Of a stretch of DNA of 64,000 nucleotides, positions 22,990 to 35,000 are shown in pieces; the stretch's first letter is position 1, and each line of letters opens with the position of its first letter. Both the position numbers and the translations under genes were made by a program. Source of the DNA: Tetranychus cinnabarinus. Its lineage: Eukaryota > Arthropoda > Arachnida > Trombidiformes > Tetranychidae. The stretch lies in the NCBI GenBank assembly GCA_022266195.1, contig WHVY01000001.1, forward strand, positions 7,626,001 to 7,690,000, read 5' to 3'. The notes beneath the pieces are model-generated. The model had not been told where the DNA came from. It saw only the letters and a list, made by a program, of their open reading frames with translations, and did not search any database.

Positions 22990-23297
22990 TTTAATTAAAC
23001 TGTAAACACTCGACTTTTAAAACTCAAAGATTAATAATGAAATGTGCAAATAATCTGAGTCTCAATCCAAGTTAAAACTAAAATATAATATAACCAATAC
23101 AACACTCGGGAAAACATATTGATTTATTAATTAATGTGTGAGAAGTTAACTTTAAAAAGTCATAAATATCTATCCAGATTGATTGAAGGCGGTAACACAA
23201 ATTTAATATTCAAATGTAAAATCAAATAAATTAGAAGATGATTTTCTTTCGATAAATTATATTATATTTCCAAGCTGTTACACAATTAAACAAGAAA
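22990..23297 (-). promoter_or_regulatory. shared upstream block of protease copy 4
   Basis: Core at 23167-23196 is the same as in copies 1 and 3, and 23241-23297 is identical to the outer part of the copy 3 block. Confidence 0.6.
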
Positions 23298-23436
23298 TTG
23301 TGCAGTTAATAGAGACTAAGTTAAAGGTACTGTTAGATGACTGGTTTGTAAGTTTCAATATTGTTGATGAATTTGTCCAATCCAGTCCTGATCCATTAAA
23401 ATAAGAAGAAAATATCATGCTATTAGGTGTAAATGC

Positions 23437-25989
23437 TTAGATCAAGATCCACCATTCAATAGCATCAAAGCAGCATCCACGGGATACTCTCTTGTCTCTA
23501 TCATCATCATTCCTTGGCTTTCTCCGAGTACTCTGTCCTAAAGAAGAAAAAGAATGTGAAAATAAGGTTTCAAGTGGAAACAGTAAATGTAAGCTTCTCT
23601 TTAACCATCATCATCATCATCTTCTTCTTGAGACATGAGAATTGATTGATGAGACTCGGAAAATCGATTAATCGGCTGCATAAAAAAAACGAGGAAAGGT
23701 TAGTCTTATTTTCAACTAGAATGAGGATGATGATGATAAAGGAGAAAGAAATGAGGTTAAAAAGAGTCTTTTTGGACAACTCACAAAATTAATTGAGCTT
23801 CATAATCATTTGCGAGCATCTTTCCTCGTTTTACCTCCTTTTAGTCTCATCCTTCTTAGGTGCCAAATATTTGCTTCAGCTTTTCATTAACTTTTGCTTC
23901 TCCATCAGGATAAATAATCCTTTTTACTTATCTCCATCATTTATAGCATTTACCAAGCTTTAACTTTCTCCATCGACTAATTTATTCATCGTTGGTTGCA
24001 GTTGTTGTTGATGTTTGCCAGTTGATTATTAATTATTTTATTTTTTTCCTTTGCTTTTCGTTCTCGATTGTGTCATCATTCCTGTGCATTTCATACTTGC
24101 GAGGTGACACTTTTAGGATACCAAAAAGATCTTGCAAATAACTTGCAGCATCATTTATCACTTGATAGTCAGTTGAACAATCCTGACCTAAAAAAGAGTA
24201 GAAAGACAAATATTTATCAACATTTAGCTATCAACATTTATGCATTTGTTGTGTATCAATTTGTATCAATAAAGTAATTACTTGAAATAAAGTTTACAAG
24301 GTTAGTGTACCAATAGAAATCAGATTAATATTAATTTCCAATCATTTTAAGATGATCAATAATGTACACTTTGATCACCTTTAATCAATCAAATGGCATG
24401 AAAGGCAAGAGTTAAGGAACACTTAATGGAATCTTTCATTTCAATTGAGAAAACATAAAAAATGAGAATTCATTTTTTATCATTACAATTCTTCATCTCT
24501 TTAAGTCTAGCCCATTGAGCTTCCATATTATATTATCATTTAAAAGGAAATGATAAAGCTGATGTTGATGATGATGATGATTTCCACCTTAATTTGGGCT
24601 ATTTTTCTTTCTATATTGATCAAAATGGCATAGATTTGTTTTCTTCTTCTTATCCTTTTTTACAGAAAGACAGAATTGACGATAAAAATCATTTTCTGTC
24701 AAATTTTATGTACAACGCTCAACAAGATATTGAACAAGACAAAGGAATGATCATGATGATGGTTCAATGGCATGATAATAGTGACTTAATAGGCAAGGAA
24801 GATTTTACCATCATCATCTTCAGCATCTTTTATCATTCGAAAGGAGAAGAAGAAGAGTTGAACAAGTCATTTACAGTGTATTAAAGGAAGAGAAAAAGTG
24901 AAGGAATAAGGTTTTTTCTTCCTCTTCTCTTCTTTTGGCTTCCCTCTCCTCTCTCTCTGGTTCCAACAGTTTTTCAGGTTGATTGGTTGATGATGGCCAA
25001 CAAGATGATGAGCATATTGCTGTTGATGATGTTGATGTTATTGTTGAGGAGGAGGAAGATGTTGATGAAGAAGCAAGAATAGAGTGAAAAAGTGGTAATA
25101 AAAGGCGATGTTATCCAGTCTCTGGTAATCACTGTAATTTGTCATCATAATGGGAATACCATGAGAATAGATGAAGCTGAAGAAGAGAGAAAAAAATGAG
25201 AATGAGTAGACCATCAAGTTATAAAGAAATATGTCTTATAATAATGATAATGATGATGATAGCAATAATAATATAAATATCTATTCTGGATCATAATAAG
25301 AGTCAAGTAAGAAAAAAAAGATGAGATAATGATGAGGAAAAGATGATGATTGGGGAAGATTTTATGAAGAGATTTAACCAGCATCTTGGGACAACTTACT
25401 ACGGCAATCATCATCAAGATTATCGTCTTCATTTCCAGCTTGCTTTGCTTTCCTTAATTTCTTCCATGGACACTTTGTCTTATTCGCAGTTCATAATTGA
25501 ATGAAAAAAGAAAGATGATGGTGATGATGAGAAGGAGGAGGAAAAGGAAGAAAAAAAGAGGAGTAAAGAACATCTCAAATCAAGTTAAGTGTTTGAGTCA
25601 ATGTTTACTCACAAGATCATGTTCAACTTAATAGTTGATCATCAACATCTTCATTCTTCTTTACTCCAGCAATATTATATCATCTTCACTATCACTTGGT
25701 TAATCCGATCCAGAGTCACACTGATCTTTGCTTATTATTGTTTCCCTTGTCTTGTCAACTCCTCCTTCATCATTTTAACCAACCGATAATTAGAATTAAT
25801 GGTTTTTTCATTTAATTGTTGTCTTCAGACCATTCTATTGATAATAAAAAAATCATTATTACATTATTTTCACAATTAAAACAAATAAAAGCCAATTTAG
25901 TCTATTCTTACTTTATGTTAAAAGCTTCCATTTACCATGTTTGCTTGTAATACACAGGCAGTAACCATTGGAAGGCTCCAGTTTGGTAG
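23437..25989 (-). other. candidate small exons on the minus strand
   Basis: Four short stretches have good splice signals on the minus strand: 25989-25936 (cctttctctttcag acceptor, gtaaat donor), 25478-25400 (donor gtaagt), 23675-23606 (acceptor ttttttatgcag) and 23537-23437 (acceptor ttcttctttag, then a stop). Each has an open frame, and the last two join in phase 1 to give a basic, Asp-rich tail with a dibasic site. Phases allow more than one chain between the first two. I do not recognise the product. In AT-rich DNA with TCA/ATG repeats such patterns arise by chance, so this is a lead only. Confidence 0.2.
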
Positions 25990-25999
25990 CTGAAAGAGA

Positions 26000-28900
26000 A
26001 AGGAGTTTTGTTTAGTTTAATTTGATTGTTGTTTAAATACATGTGTGTGGTTATTCAAATACAATTATTTAATTGTGATTCAATTAAACAATTTTTTAAC
26101 CATTAGTTGGTCTTTAAACTAGAAGCCTCTTCTTTACAAGTTAGGCATTAATATGGCAAAAAATAGCAACTCTGTCTTTACTCCATTACAACAGGAAGGT
26201 TAAATTTTTGTCAGAAACAATTCGATTCTCACTCTAATTGCATTAAATTAATTAAATTGAAATTAATTGACTTTACCGGATAATTAGTTATCACTATTAA
26301 TCTTCATCATTTCATAAAAAGTGTCACCAAGACTTTATCCATGTAAATTGTATTAATTAGGCAATCAAATTGAGCGAACCTTTCCTTTTCCCTGGCTTTA
26401 AGTCAAGATTTGCAAATTTAAACCAAGTCAGTTTCCAATTGAAATACAACACTTTACTGGTAATGTTGACAAGACCAAGATTCCTAATGGTACTAATTAG
26501 ACATTAAAAAAAGTAAAAGCAATAACAACAACTGTTAAATTTAGTAAATTAATTGCCACCATAAGACCTACAAAAAACAAGATCAAACACAGCAAATAAT
26601 TGAATCATCATACCAATGGTTAAATAGCATAGATAAATAGGAAACAAACACTAGAAATTAGGTTGACAAATAAATTGTTAATTACACAGTAAAAAACCAA
26701 GACAAAAAGCAATTAAAAAACAAAACGCTTTCAAAACAATCAAAAGATATGTAATAAATTGATCACAAACAAATCAATAATTACAGATACATAACCCGAT
26801 CCCTTAATGAGTCCAACAACATTTAAGATGACCAAAGCGCCAAATTTAAATAAACTTAATATCATTAAAATAATCATTTCTTGCGTTTGTAATTACTAAT
26901 GTAGAGAAAAAGACAGTTAATCAATTGAATTAAATTAAATAGAGTTTAATTCTGATTGATTTGAACGCGAAAACAACATTCAATTCAATTTGGTTAAAAT
27001 AATAACCCAAAAAACAGAGGAAAAATGTTTTCATAATTTCATAAAAGAAAATGTTTTTGCCATGAAAAAAAGGAAAATAAAAAAAACAATTTCTTTTGGA
27101 TGAATGAAGATGAAGATTGAAGATGAGAGTCTAGTAAATATTTGGGTAACAGAGAGACAAAACTAAAGGTCTTCCAAATGATCATCTCAATATTTGTTGA
27201 CATGTTGATATGAAGATTATTGAAGCAAATCAGATTGTTGAAATGGAGGAAAGTTAATAACAATATGATGTACAGATGTAGATAAAAATGCTGTCATCAT
27301 TTACCATATCATTATTGCTGTTTACCATCCTCATCAGCTTCATCAACTTGATCATTTGTCTTTACTAATGTATTAATAACAACCGTAAAAGTTGACAAAA
27401 AATTGGGTAAAAAGTAAAAATAAAGTGTCACTTTTGTTACGGTAAAAGTCACCAACTATTGAAGTGAATGAACATGGAGAAGAAGAAATGATTTAATTGA
27501 AACAAATTTCAATTTGTAACCTCCATTGAGTTTGATTAAATTAATCAACATAAATGAAGGAGAAAATAAAAGTGAAAATATAAACATCATTAATCACAAT
27601 TAACCAGATATCAATGGGTATAGATGCACAAGACAAGTGAATGATGGAAACATCAGTCTTTAAAAATTGACTTTAAATGAAGAGAATCGCAATTTTTTAA
27701 ACTTTGACAAAACCCAAGAAATAAAAAATGTGCCAATCTTTTATTAATAGCTGACCTTAACAAATGTCCAAGTCTATTGGACGATAAAATTTAAAGGTAA
27801 ACCTTGTACAGTGACAAGGTTTGAGAATGGGTTCATCCAAATGTTAATAACCAGTCTTTGTTGAACCTTAAACTTTGAAGCAATTGAACAATTTTACAAT
27901 TACATGGAGATTGAATCGCAGAAAATGTTATCAACTTAATATCATGAGTAAATTGATTGTTACCTAAAATGAAAATACATACAAAATGATGGAAAGCCAT
28001 TGTAATGCATTTGTAAACCTGATTTGTTTGTTTTCACATAAACACAACTTTTGTTGAATCTCCTTTTTTTAGGTTAACAGTGTTTTTCATTGAGATATTG
28101 TATCCAATGAAAAGGCCCAAGGGCAAGATGTATAACATGTTTAAGATGGTATAAGACTAACAATGCTTTTCTTCATTATTTACCTTCGTCTACTTTATTA
28201 ATATAATTTTGAAACCTTTTTCTTCTTCTTCCATTCAGTGAAAGATGAATAGAAATGATGATGAAGAAGAGGGAGGAGATGAAGGTGGAGATGGAGGAGG
28301 AACGATGAATAAATAAAGTGGATTATGATGGGTGGAAAGCTCAATTGGAACAAGAATAAATCTCTAAATTTTCTCACCTTTTCTCCTTCTTCTTCTTCTT
28401 CCAACTGGCAGGGATGATGAAGGTAAAAGGTAAAATGAAAGATCGTCAATCATCGGATAAACAGTCAATATGAATGCAGAACCATAACCATTCAGGTAAA
28501 GTGAGTGAAGGTGAAATAACAAGGGAAAAAAGCAAAACAGAGACAAAAGGTAAACTTGATGCAATATATATTACAGTGAAATGGCCAGTAAACTGTCAAA
28601 GCTAAATTTAATATTAATATGGATAAATGGTTGGAAACATTTTCATCTTTAAGCGTCAACTTTAACAATTAGAAGATCATTGATTTAGTTGTTAACACTT
28701 GGGACAATCGCTCTTAGTGACAAATTGTTTACTAATCATGTTTGATTGTCTTCAACTTGGGCAAACTTTGGTTCCACTTTGTGATTAACAATTTAACTTT
28801 GCTTCTTTGCTGTTTCCTTTAAGGTTACCTTTTCTGGTTCACGTTTCTTCTTGCAAGTTTCAAGTGTTGGTTTGTTGGTTATTTAACAAATGCGTTAAAT

Positions 28901-31900
28901 TAATTGTTGTTAAAACTGTCTTTTAATATAAATTATACATGAATGGTTTGTGAAGCAATCAGTGAGACAAAGTTAATCATCTTTTCCCATTCATTCACCA
29001 TTCTTATAATCTGTTTATTAATTTTCATTTCTTCTTCTTCTTCTTCTTCTTCACCATCATTATCATCTTCTTGTTCATCCAAATTCATCTTTTTACAACT
29101 TTTCCTGATTCTGTTTGTTTCTCTTTTCCACTAAATGAATCTTGATTACCAAATGATTAATGATACTTTCATTTAGTTGTTTAGTAGCTTTTACAGATGA
29201 CTTGTTTGCATGATGATGAGAAGGCTGATGGTTATGATGAGGATGACAAAAAATAAGTATAAAGTTGAAATGAGAGTTATGATGGAAATGGAGTTTTGTT
29301 AATAATCATAATGAAAAGGAGTAAGATTGATGGGTTACAGATGATGTTGATGGTTACAGTTATTAGGATGAGAATGTTTTTGATGGTGATTTGGTTTAGT
29401 TTGGTGATGATGAAGGATGCAAATTAATTCAATTGGTTCAAATGTGTTTGTACCTTCCAATGTAAATCAAGGTAGAGAAAGTATTGAGGAGAAAAGATGG
29501 AAAATTAAAAGAGATTCAACTTTTGGTAAACTTGTTCTGGTTTCTTCCTCTTCTTCTTTTTGTTCAAGAGATCACTTTTGAAGATGATGATGATAACGAT
29601 GTTTACGAACAGGGAAAACATCTTGTTGATAGTTTAGGAAATCAATTCTTTAACCATTATTTTCTTCATCTTTTCTGCATCAATTGAAGCAAACCTTTTG
29701 CAAATGTGTGTAAGTATCAAGGAAAAGCCTACACACTAAACTGATGAACCTGATTATGATGATCATCTTGATGGGTTCATAAGGTAAAATAAGGCAAAGA
29801 TAAAGTGCTTTCTTTCATGAATCATATGTTGACAGAAGAAGATGAAGAAAAGTATAATGAAAAATTTGAATTTCAATAAGAAAACATCGATCATTTGAGA
29901 AGGGAAAAAGATGAGGAAAAAATGTTAAAAGAAGACGATCGATAATGTTGACGATCAAGAGTAAAGATGAAAAAAAGATGTAAAAATGAAGGAAAAACAG
30001 TGAACCCAATGTGAATTGTTGATATTTTTTGCCTCCTTTCTTCATATTCTTGGTGTTCATTGTTAACCCAAAAGGCTGACATTATTTATTGCTTGTCAAC
30101 CTTAAATTTGTCAAAAAAACAAATTAAAATCAATAAATTAATAAATGCAAGAAAAATGTTGTTTTATTAAAGCAACAAATAAAGTCTAAAGGTGAAAACA
30201 AGAGATTGAACCCAAAAGGATAAAAATTTAATTTTTAACCAGAAAAGATGAAAAGAGGAAAAGTTGAGGTTAATTCATGACCAAATGGCACTTAAATGCA
30301 CCAGAATGCACCTTAATCAACACTGATAATCATGAAGCAATTATTATAATATAAAGAGAATCATAATTGTAATCATTCTCAACCCAAGAATCATATTGCT
30401 ACACATTAACAGCCATAAATTACATCTTAATGCTAATGATATTAATAAATGTTTAGCGATTAAACTTGAAAGTCACTTGAATCTGTAAAGGTTTTATGGG
30501 TTGATTTGAAATGTGAATGTAAAGAAGAACCAGAAATTGGAAAATGAATACAATTATCGAAAAGGTTTAATGAGAGTAAATTGTTACTTTATCATAATGA
30601 TTATCGTTAAACAACTTGATACCTTTAACTATTAACACCAACAATAATGGTTAAAAGTAGATAGAGAAAGGTGCAATATAAGATGAGATAAACAACAGGT
30701 AAGATGATTTATGCTGAGCAACATTAACCATTTGATTGAAACTGATAATCAGTAAACAAAACGCACGATAAACACTTGATAATTATCATGTCTTTTAAAG
30801 GTTTCCCAATGAATTTAAATGTTTGATTAAAGTTGGAAAGAAGAAGAAGAAGAAAAAGGTGAAAAGTGAAAGATGGAATGAATTTTCATTTTATTTCTAC
30901 TTTCATCCCATCATGCTTATGATTAATGATCTCTTCTCCTTTTTCCTCATCTTTTTAATATTATAAGCTCTTTCGTTTACCTTGGTCTGAATATGGATAA
31001 AAGCCAATCTTTTACAGCTTAGCTTTCAAACCATTTCTTTCTTTGCTTTTTTTTGTATGTTGGATATTTTGGTTCACTCCATCATCACTCACTCTGGTGA
31101 TGATGCTATCAGGGAAGGCAGAATGAGATGATTGATGAAATTTCATGATGAAAAGACTGAACAAGAAAAATGACGCAAAGCAATGGTTAAGCATCATTTT
31201 ATTGACCCATCATCATCACCAAGCAAAAACTGACATTAAACAGGGAAAGGTTGAGATGAACATTTTCAAATTACAATTAAATGTTTTCCATTTTTTTTGA
31301 AAACTTAATTTCTTTTTCTTTTTCTTCTCCAATCAAATCAATTATCATTTTGAAACTATTGACACAGACAGTTTCAACAGATAATCACATTAATCTGAAA
31401 TTATAATTGTACTAATCATTAATCATCATTACCATAAATGTTGCGATTCACATTGATAACAATAAATCATTTTTCTTTTCATTTTTCTCTTGTTCCATTC
31501 AATGCCATTAATGTTTCATCTCTATAACGAGAATCATTGATTAATCAGTTAATCAGTGTTCAAGTGCAATTATAAACAGATTAGAGCGCTACTAATCTGA
31601 CGATTAAGTGTTTAAGCAAAATGTCAACAATCAGACAAAAGCAACTTTAATCAACTTTTCAAGTTTCACCATTTTATTGATTCCTTTCAAAGTAATCAAG
31701 TTGATTTTGCCAGATAAATTACATGAGAAACTCATCATTTCAACAGTTGAAAAGAGAGCTTTTCATTAATCACAATCAAGTGTTTAGATTCATGATTATT
31801 GATGGTTTCAAGTGATTCGCTGATCAACATCAATCAGTAGCATTTAGTAACTTTTAAACCTTTACTTTGTTTAATGATTGATTTACAGAAATGAAAAAAA

Positions 31901-33058
31901 ACATTTAAATGTTTAAACTTGGAAGAAAAAATTTTTCCCTTAAAAATAAACTTTTTCAACTGTTACAATTGTTTCCATTGATTTTGGCCAAATGCAATCA
32001 CGTTTCAATTAGATGAATATGATGTGATTAAGGGAAAGATTAATGATTAATCAAATCGATTTTGTTTCTTTGTATCAAAATAGAGTTTTGTATCAATACT
32101 ATTTACAGGATTATCCAGATTAGACTTGATTCAATCAGATCAAGACTGTAAACAATATCTTATCAGAACCAGTATTTTACTTGAACCTCTCAACATTAAG
32201 CCATCATTATAAGCATCATCTTAATTCATCATTTATCAACATTTGAACCAATCAAAGTCAGCTTCACCTTTCATCAGATTAACTGTAAATGAGCAAGAAT
32301 CTGCATCAAATCTTTCTTTATTATCTTCATCATAACCATCAATATTGATTATTGTAACTGAATCAGGTAAAGAGTATGATTAAAGACAACAGCGAAATAA
32401 AAGATAAATCAAAAAGTTGACTTTTATCACTTTTCTGGTCTTTTTGGGTTTCAAATGTAGGTTACAATTGAAACGATGGAAAAGTCAATTAGCTGTAAAT
32501 GTTGACTCAAGTAAAGGTGGAAACTTTTTGCATTCATTAAATGAAAAGTGAAAACTTTTACTCCTCTTTAAACTGGACTTGCAATTATGGTTAACAGTTA
32601 ATTAAAGTTAATCAAATTGATTTTTAAGTGACTTGGCAAGATTTAATTAGTGTAAACCTGAAAAATAAGTGAACCTCACTTTAGTTGAAGATGAAGATGA
32701 TAATGAGAGTGATGATGAGTATGAATCAGGAACTTGGTAAAACATCAAAATGATGAGCAAAACGATTAAAATCTTCAACAGTCAACGAAATTGAAAAGTT
32801 GGATCAACGAAAAAAGATTAATCGTTAGAGATAAAAAGTTTAATTGATAAAGAAAGTTGATTGCAATTCAAGTTTTACTTGAAACTCACAATTTCTGGTT
32901 ACAAACATTAAACTTGTCACACATTTACAATGAAAAGTATCAAATTGATTAACCTTGAGTCAACATGAATTAACAAAATTGTACTTTAAAAGGTAAAAAT
33001 TGAAATCGTTTTCCATCATTTTACCAAGTTTAAACCACTTTTATGAAGGTAACCAGTA
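26000..33058. other. gene desert, low-complexity AT-rich DNA
   Basis: Seven kilobases without a supported gene or transposon. Contents are AATTAA/TTAAC words, many short (ATG/CAT)n and (TTC)n runs such as 29030-29052, and no long inverted repeats that I can see. Position next to a patterning gene makes distal enhancers a fair guess, but nothing in the sequence proves it. Confidence 0.5.
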
Positions 33059-34624
33059 CAGTGAATTCAAAAAGTTTATCACCATCACTCAATCATTAAT
33101 AAATTGAATTTTTCGCGATTTGAGGTTACTAATCAAGGGAATTAACTATGGCTACATATTCCCATAAGCATGAATTGTTGTTGTTAGTAAATAAAACAAT
33201 ATTGTGTGCTTTGATTAATTGATATTAGTGATCTAAATTCCGGCGTATTTTACATTATATAAGTTATTTTTCAAAAAGTTTATCACCTTCGGTATTTTTT
33301 CAGGATTTGGACTTTGAATCAAGGTAAAAATGATCAATAAGCTTTGTTTAGATTTAGATTATCATTTGATTGTGGTTTTCACTCATTTTATTAGATGCCA
33401 AAGGCTAAGGAACTGACCGATTCAGAGAAATCGCAAATTGATCTCTTGCATGAATTGCATAAGGACTGGTCACATGCAAAAATAGCTGAGGCTATCAATA
33501 GGAACCGGTCAACAGTCAGCAAATATTTGAAGAACCCTGAGAAAGGTATTAGGACTGGTAGACCCAAGATTACGACTGAGCGAGTCGATAGAGAGATCGT
33601 TAGGCTGGCAAAACGAGACAAATTGAGTTGTGCTCAAGTTAAAAATCAACTTGGACTTGTTTGCTGTAACACTACAGTTTATAATAGGCTCAGGTCAGAT
33701 CAAAATACCAAATTTGGAAAGCATCAATCGAAGCCAGTTCTGACTGCAATTCATAAGCAAAAAAGGTTAGAGTTTGCTGTTGAAATGATATCGGCTAATA
33801 GGGAAACATGGAATGATATCATTTTTACTGACGAGAAAAAGTGGAATCTTGATGGTCCTGATGGACTGAAAAGCTTTTGGTATGATATACGGAAGGAAAA
33901 GACCATTTTTTCGAAACGGCAAGGTGGAGGAAAAGGAGTCATGGTTTGGGCAGGTTTTGCTAATGGTGGCACAACTGAAATTGCTTTTTGTCAGGGGAAA
34001 ATGAATTCTGAAGATTACCAGGATATTCTTGCAAATTATTGCCTGCCAGTCGCTCCTCTAATCACAAGCGGTGATTACACTTTAATGCAAGATAATGCAC
34101 CAATACATCGCTCGAAGTCAACTAAGGATTGGTTAGAGGTCAATCAAGTAAAAGTTTTACCTTGGCCTGCATTGTCACCTGACCTAAACCCAATTGAGAA
34201 CCTTTGGGGTTGGATGACTAGACAGGTTTATGGTCAAGGTCGTCAGTTTAGGTCAATACCAGAGCTTAAAACTGCGATCATCGAAACTTGGTCAAATGTG
34301 CCTTCTGAGTTAAGAGAAAGTTTAATTGGTTCAATGAAGAACCGTATGCTTAAGGTCATACAAGCCAAAGGTGGTTCAATTGACTATTAATCAAATTTAA
34401 TTTAATTTAATTGGTTTGGTGCTATACTTTTTGAAAAAATTTTGCTATTAAAAGATTCGCGATTACGCTTTAAGTTCAGACCACGGCTCACACGAACTAA
34501 AAATGAGTTGAAAAAGTTAATTGATTTACTGAAAAAACATATATCTTTGGTTCATAGAAAATAATCTTTCGATCTTCGAGTTATTACAATTTTAGCTATG
34601 GGGATAAACTTTTTGAATTGAGTG
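33059..34624 (+). mobile_element. Tc1/Tc3-like transposon, apparently complete
   Basis: Ends CAGTGAATTCAAAAAGTTTA and (reversed) CACTCAATTCAAAAAGTTTA, with TA at 33057-33058 and 34625-34626; 1566 bp. A second copy of the TTCAAAAAGTTTATCACC motif lies about 206 bases inside the left end (33271), and a weaker inner copy lies inside the right end (34420-34440). This is the IR/DR layout of transposase binding sites known from several Tc1-like elements. Confidence 0.93.
33395..34390 (+). CDS. Tc1/Tc3-like transposase, intact DD34E
   Basis: A single open frame of 331 residues from ATG 33395, close to the usual 330-350 of the family. The N-terminus (SEKSQIDLLHELHKDW, then IAEAINRNRSTVSKYL) is a Tc3-type helix-turn-helix, followed by a second one around residues 60-105. 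The catalytic triad is Asp in FTDEKKWNLDG, Asp in MQDNAPIH and Glu in DLNPIENLWG, with 34 residues between the last two. No stop or frameshift interrupts it and both ends of the element are present, so it may be active or very recently active. It encodes cut-and-paste transposase acting at TA sites. Confidence 0.95.
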   Translation: MPKAKELTDSEKSQIDLLHELHKDWSHAKIAEAINRNRSTVSKYLKNPEKGIRTGRPKITTERVDREIVRLAKRDKLSCAQVKNQLGLVCCNTTVYNRLRSDQNTKFGKHQSKPVLTAIHKQKRLEFAVEMISANRETWNDIIFTDEKKWNLDGPDGLKSFWYDIRKEKTIFSKRQGGGKGVMVWAGFANGGTTEIAFCQGKMNSEDYQDILANYCLPVAPLITSGDYTLMQDNAPIHRSKSTKDWLEVNQVKVLPWPALSPDLNPIENLWGWMTRQVYGQGRQFRSIPELKTAIIETWSNVPSELRESLIGSMKNRMLKVIQAKGGSIDY

Positions 34625-34626
34625 TA

Positions 34627-34904
34627 TATACCCAAATGGTTATATTGTATAATCTGCACTGTTTTTAAAATTGGTTAACTTCATAGTTAACCAGCACAGT
34701 TAACTAAATATGCACAGTTTGGTCTAAGACAGTGATAAAGAGACTGATTAGACCTGATAAAAAAAGTCAAAATTAAAAATCAAAATGATAAGAAACCTAA
34801 AATGAAAATATGAAAACCCATTGAAAGCAATGGAAAATGAAGACAAAATTTTGTTTTGAAAATTAAAAAAAGTGTTGAGATTAGATTAAATATTGGTCTA
34901 AGTC
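34627..34904. other. intergenic, no gene seen
   Basis: AT-rich sequence between the Tc1-like element and the hairpin. Confidence 0.5.
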
Positions 34905-35000
34905 AGTTAAACCTCTTTATCTCGAAGTTATATGATTGTAATCACTCGGGCTTCGCCCTCGTGTTTAAATCATATAACTTCTCGATGAAGAGGTTTAACT
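34905..35000. ncRNA. long near-perfect hairpin, possible miRNA precursor
   Basis: Arms 34905-34937 and 34968-35000 pair over about 33 bases with only three or four mismatches. An inner GC-rich stem GGGC-TTC-GCCC caps the loop. The GC-rich loop stands out in AT-rich DNA. The size suits a pre-miRNA, but the strand is unknown, and a small foldback or siRNA source is equally possible. Confidence 0.4.

Noticed and set aside
24594..24884. 96-codon open frame with an internal acceptor
   Set aside because: It starts without ATG, runs through ATG-repeat DNA and lacks a recognisable domain.
27736..27800. Plus-strand mini-exon between TTAATAG and GTAAACC
   Set aside because: Short AG...GT windows with an open frame are common in this AT-rich DNA; no partner exon.
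28198..28564. Minus-strand frames rich in His, Leu and Glu
   Set aside because: Products of (CTT)n and (CAT)n repeats; composition, not protein signal.
29030..29052. (TTC)n and similar runs as a CRISPR-like or regulatory array
   Set aside because: Simple microsatellites without spacer structure.
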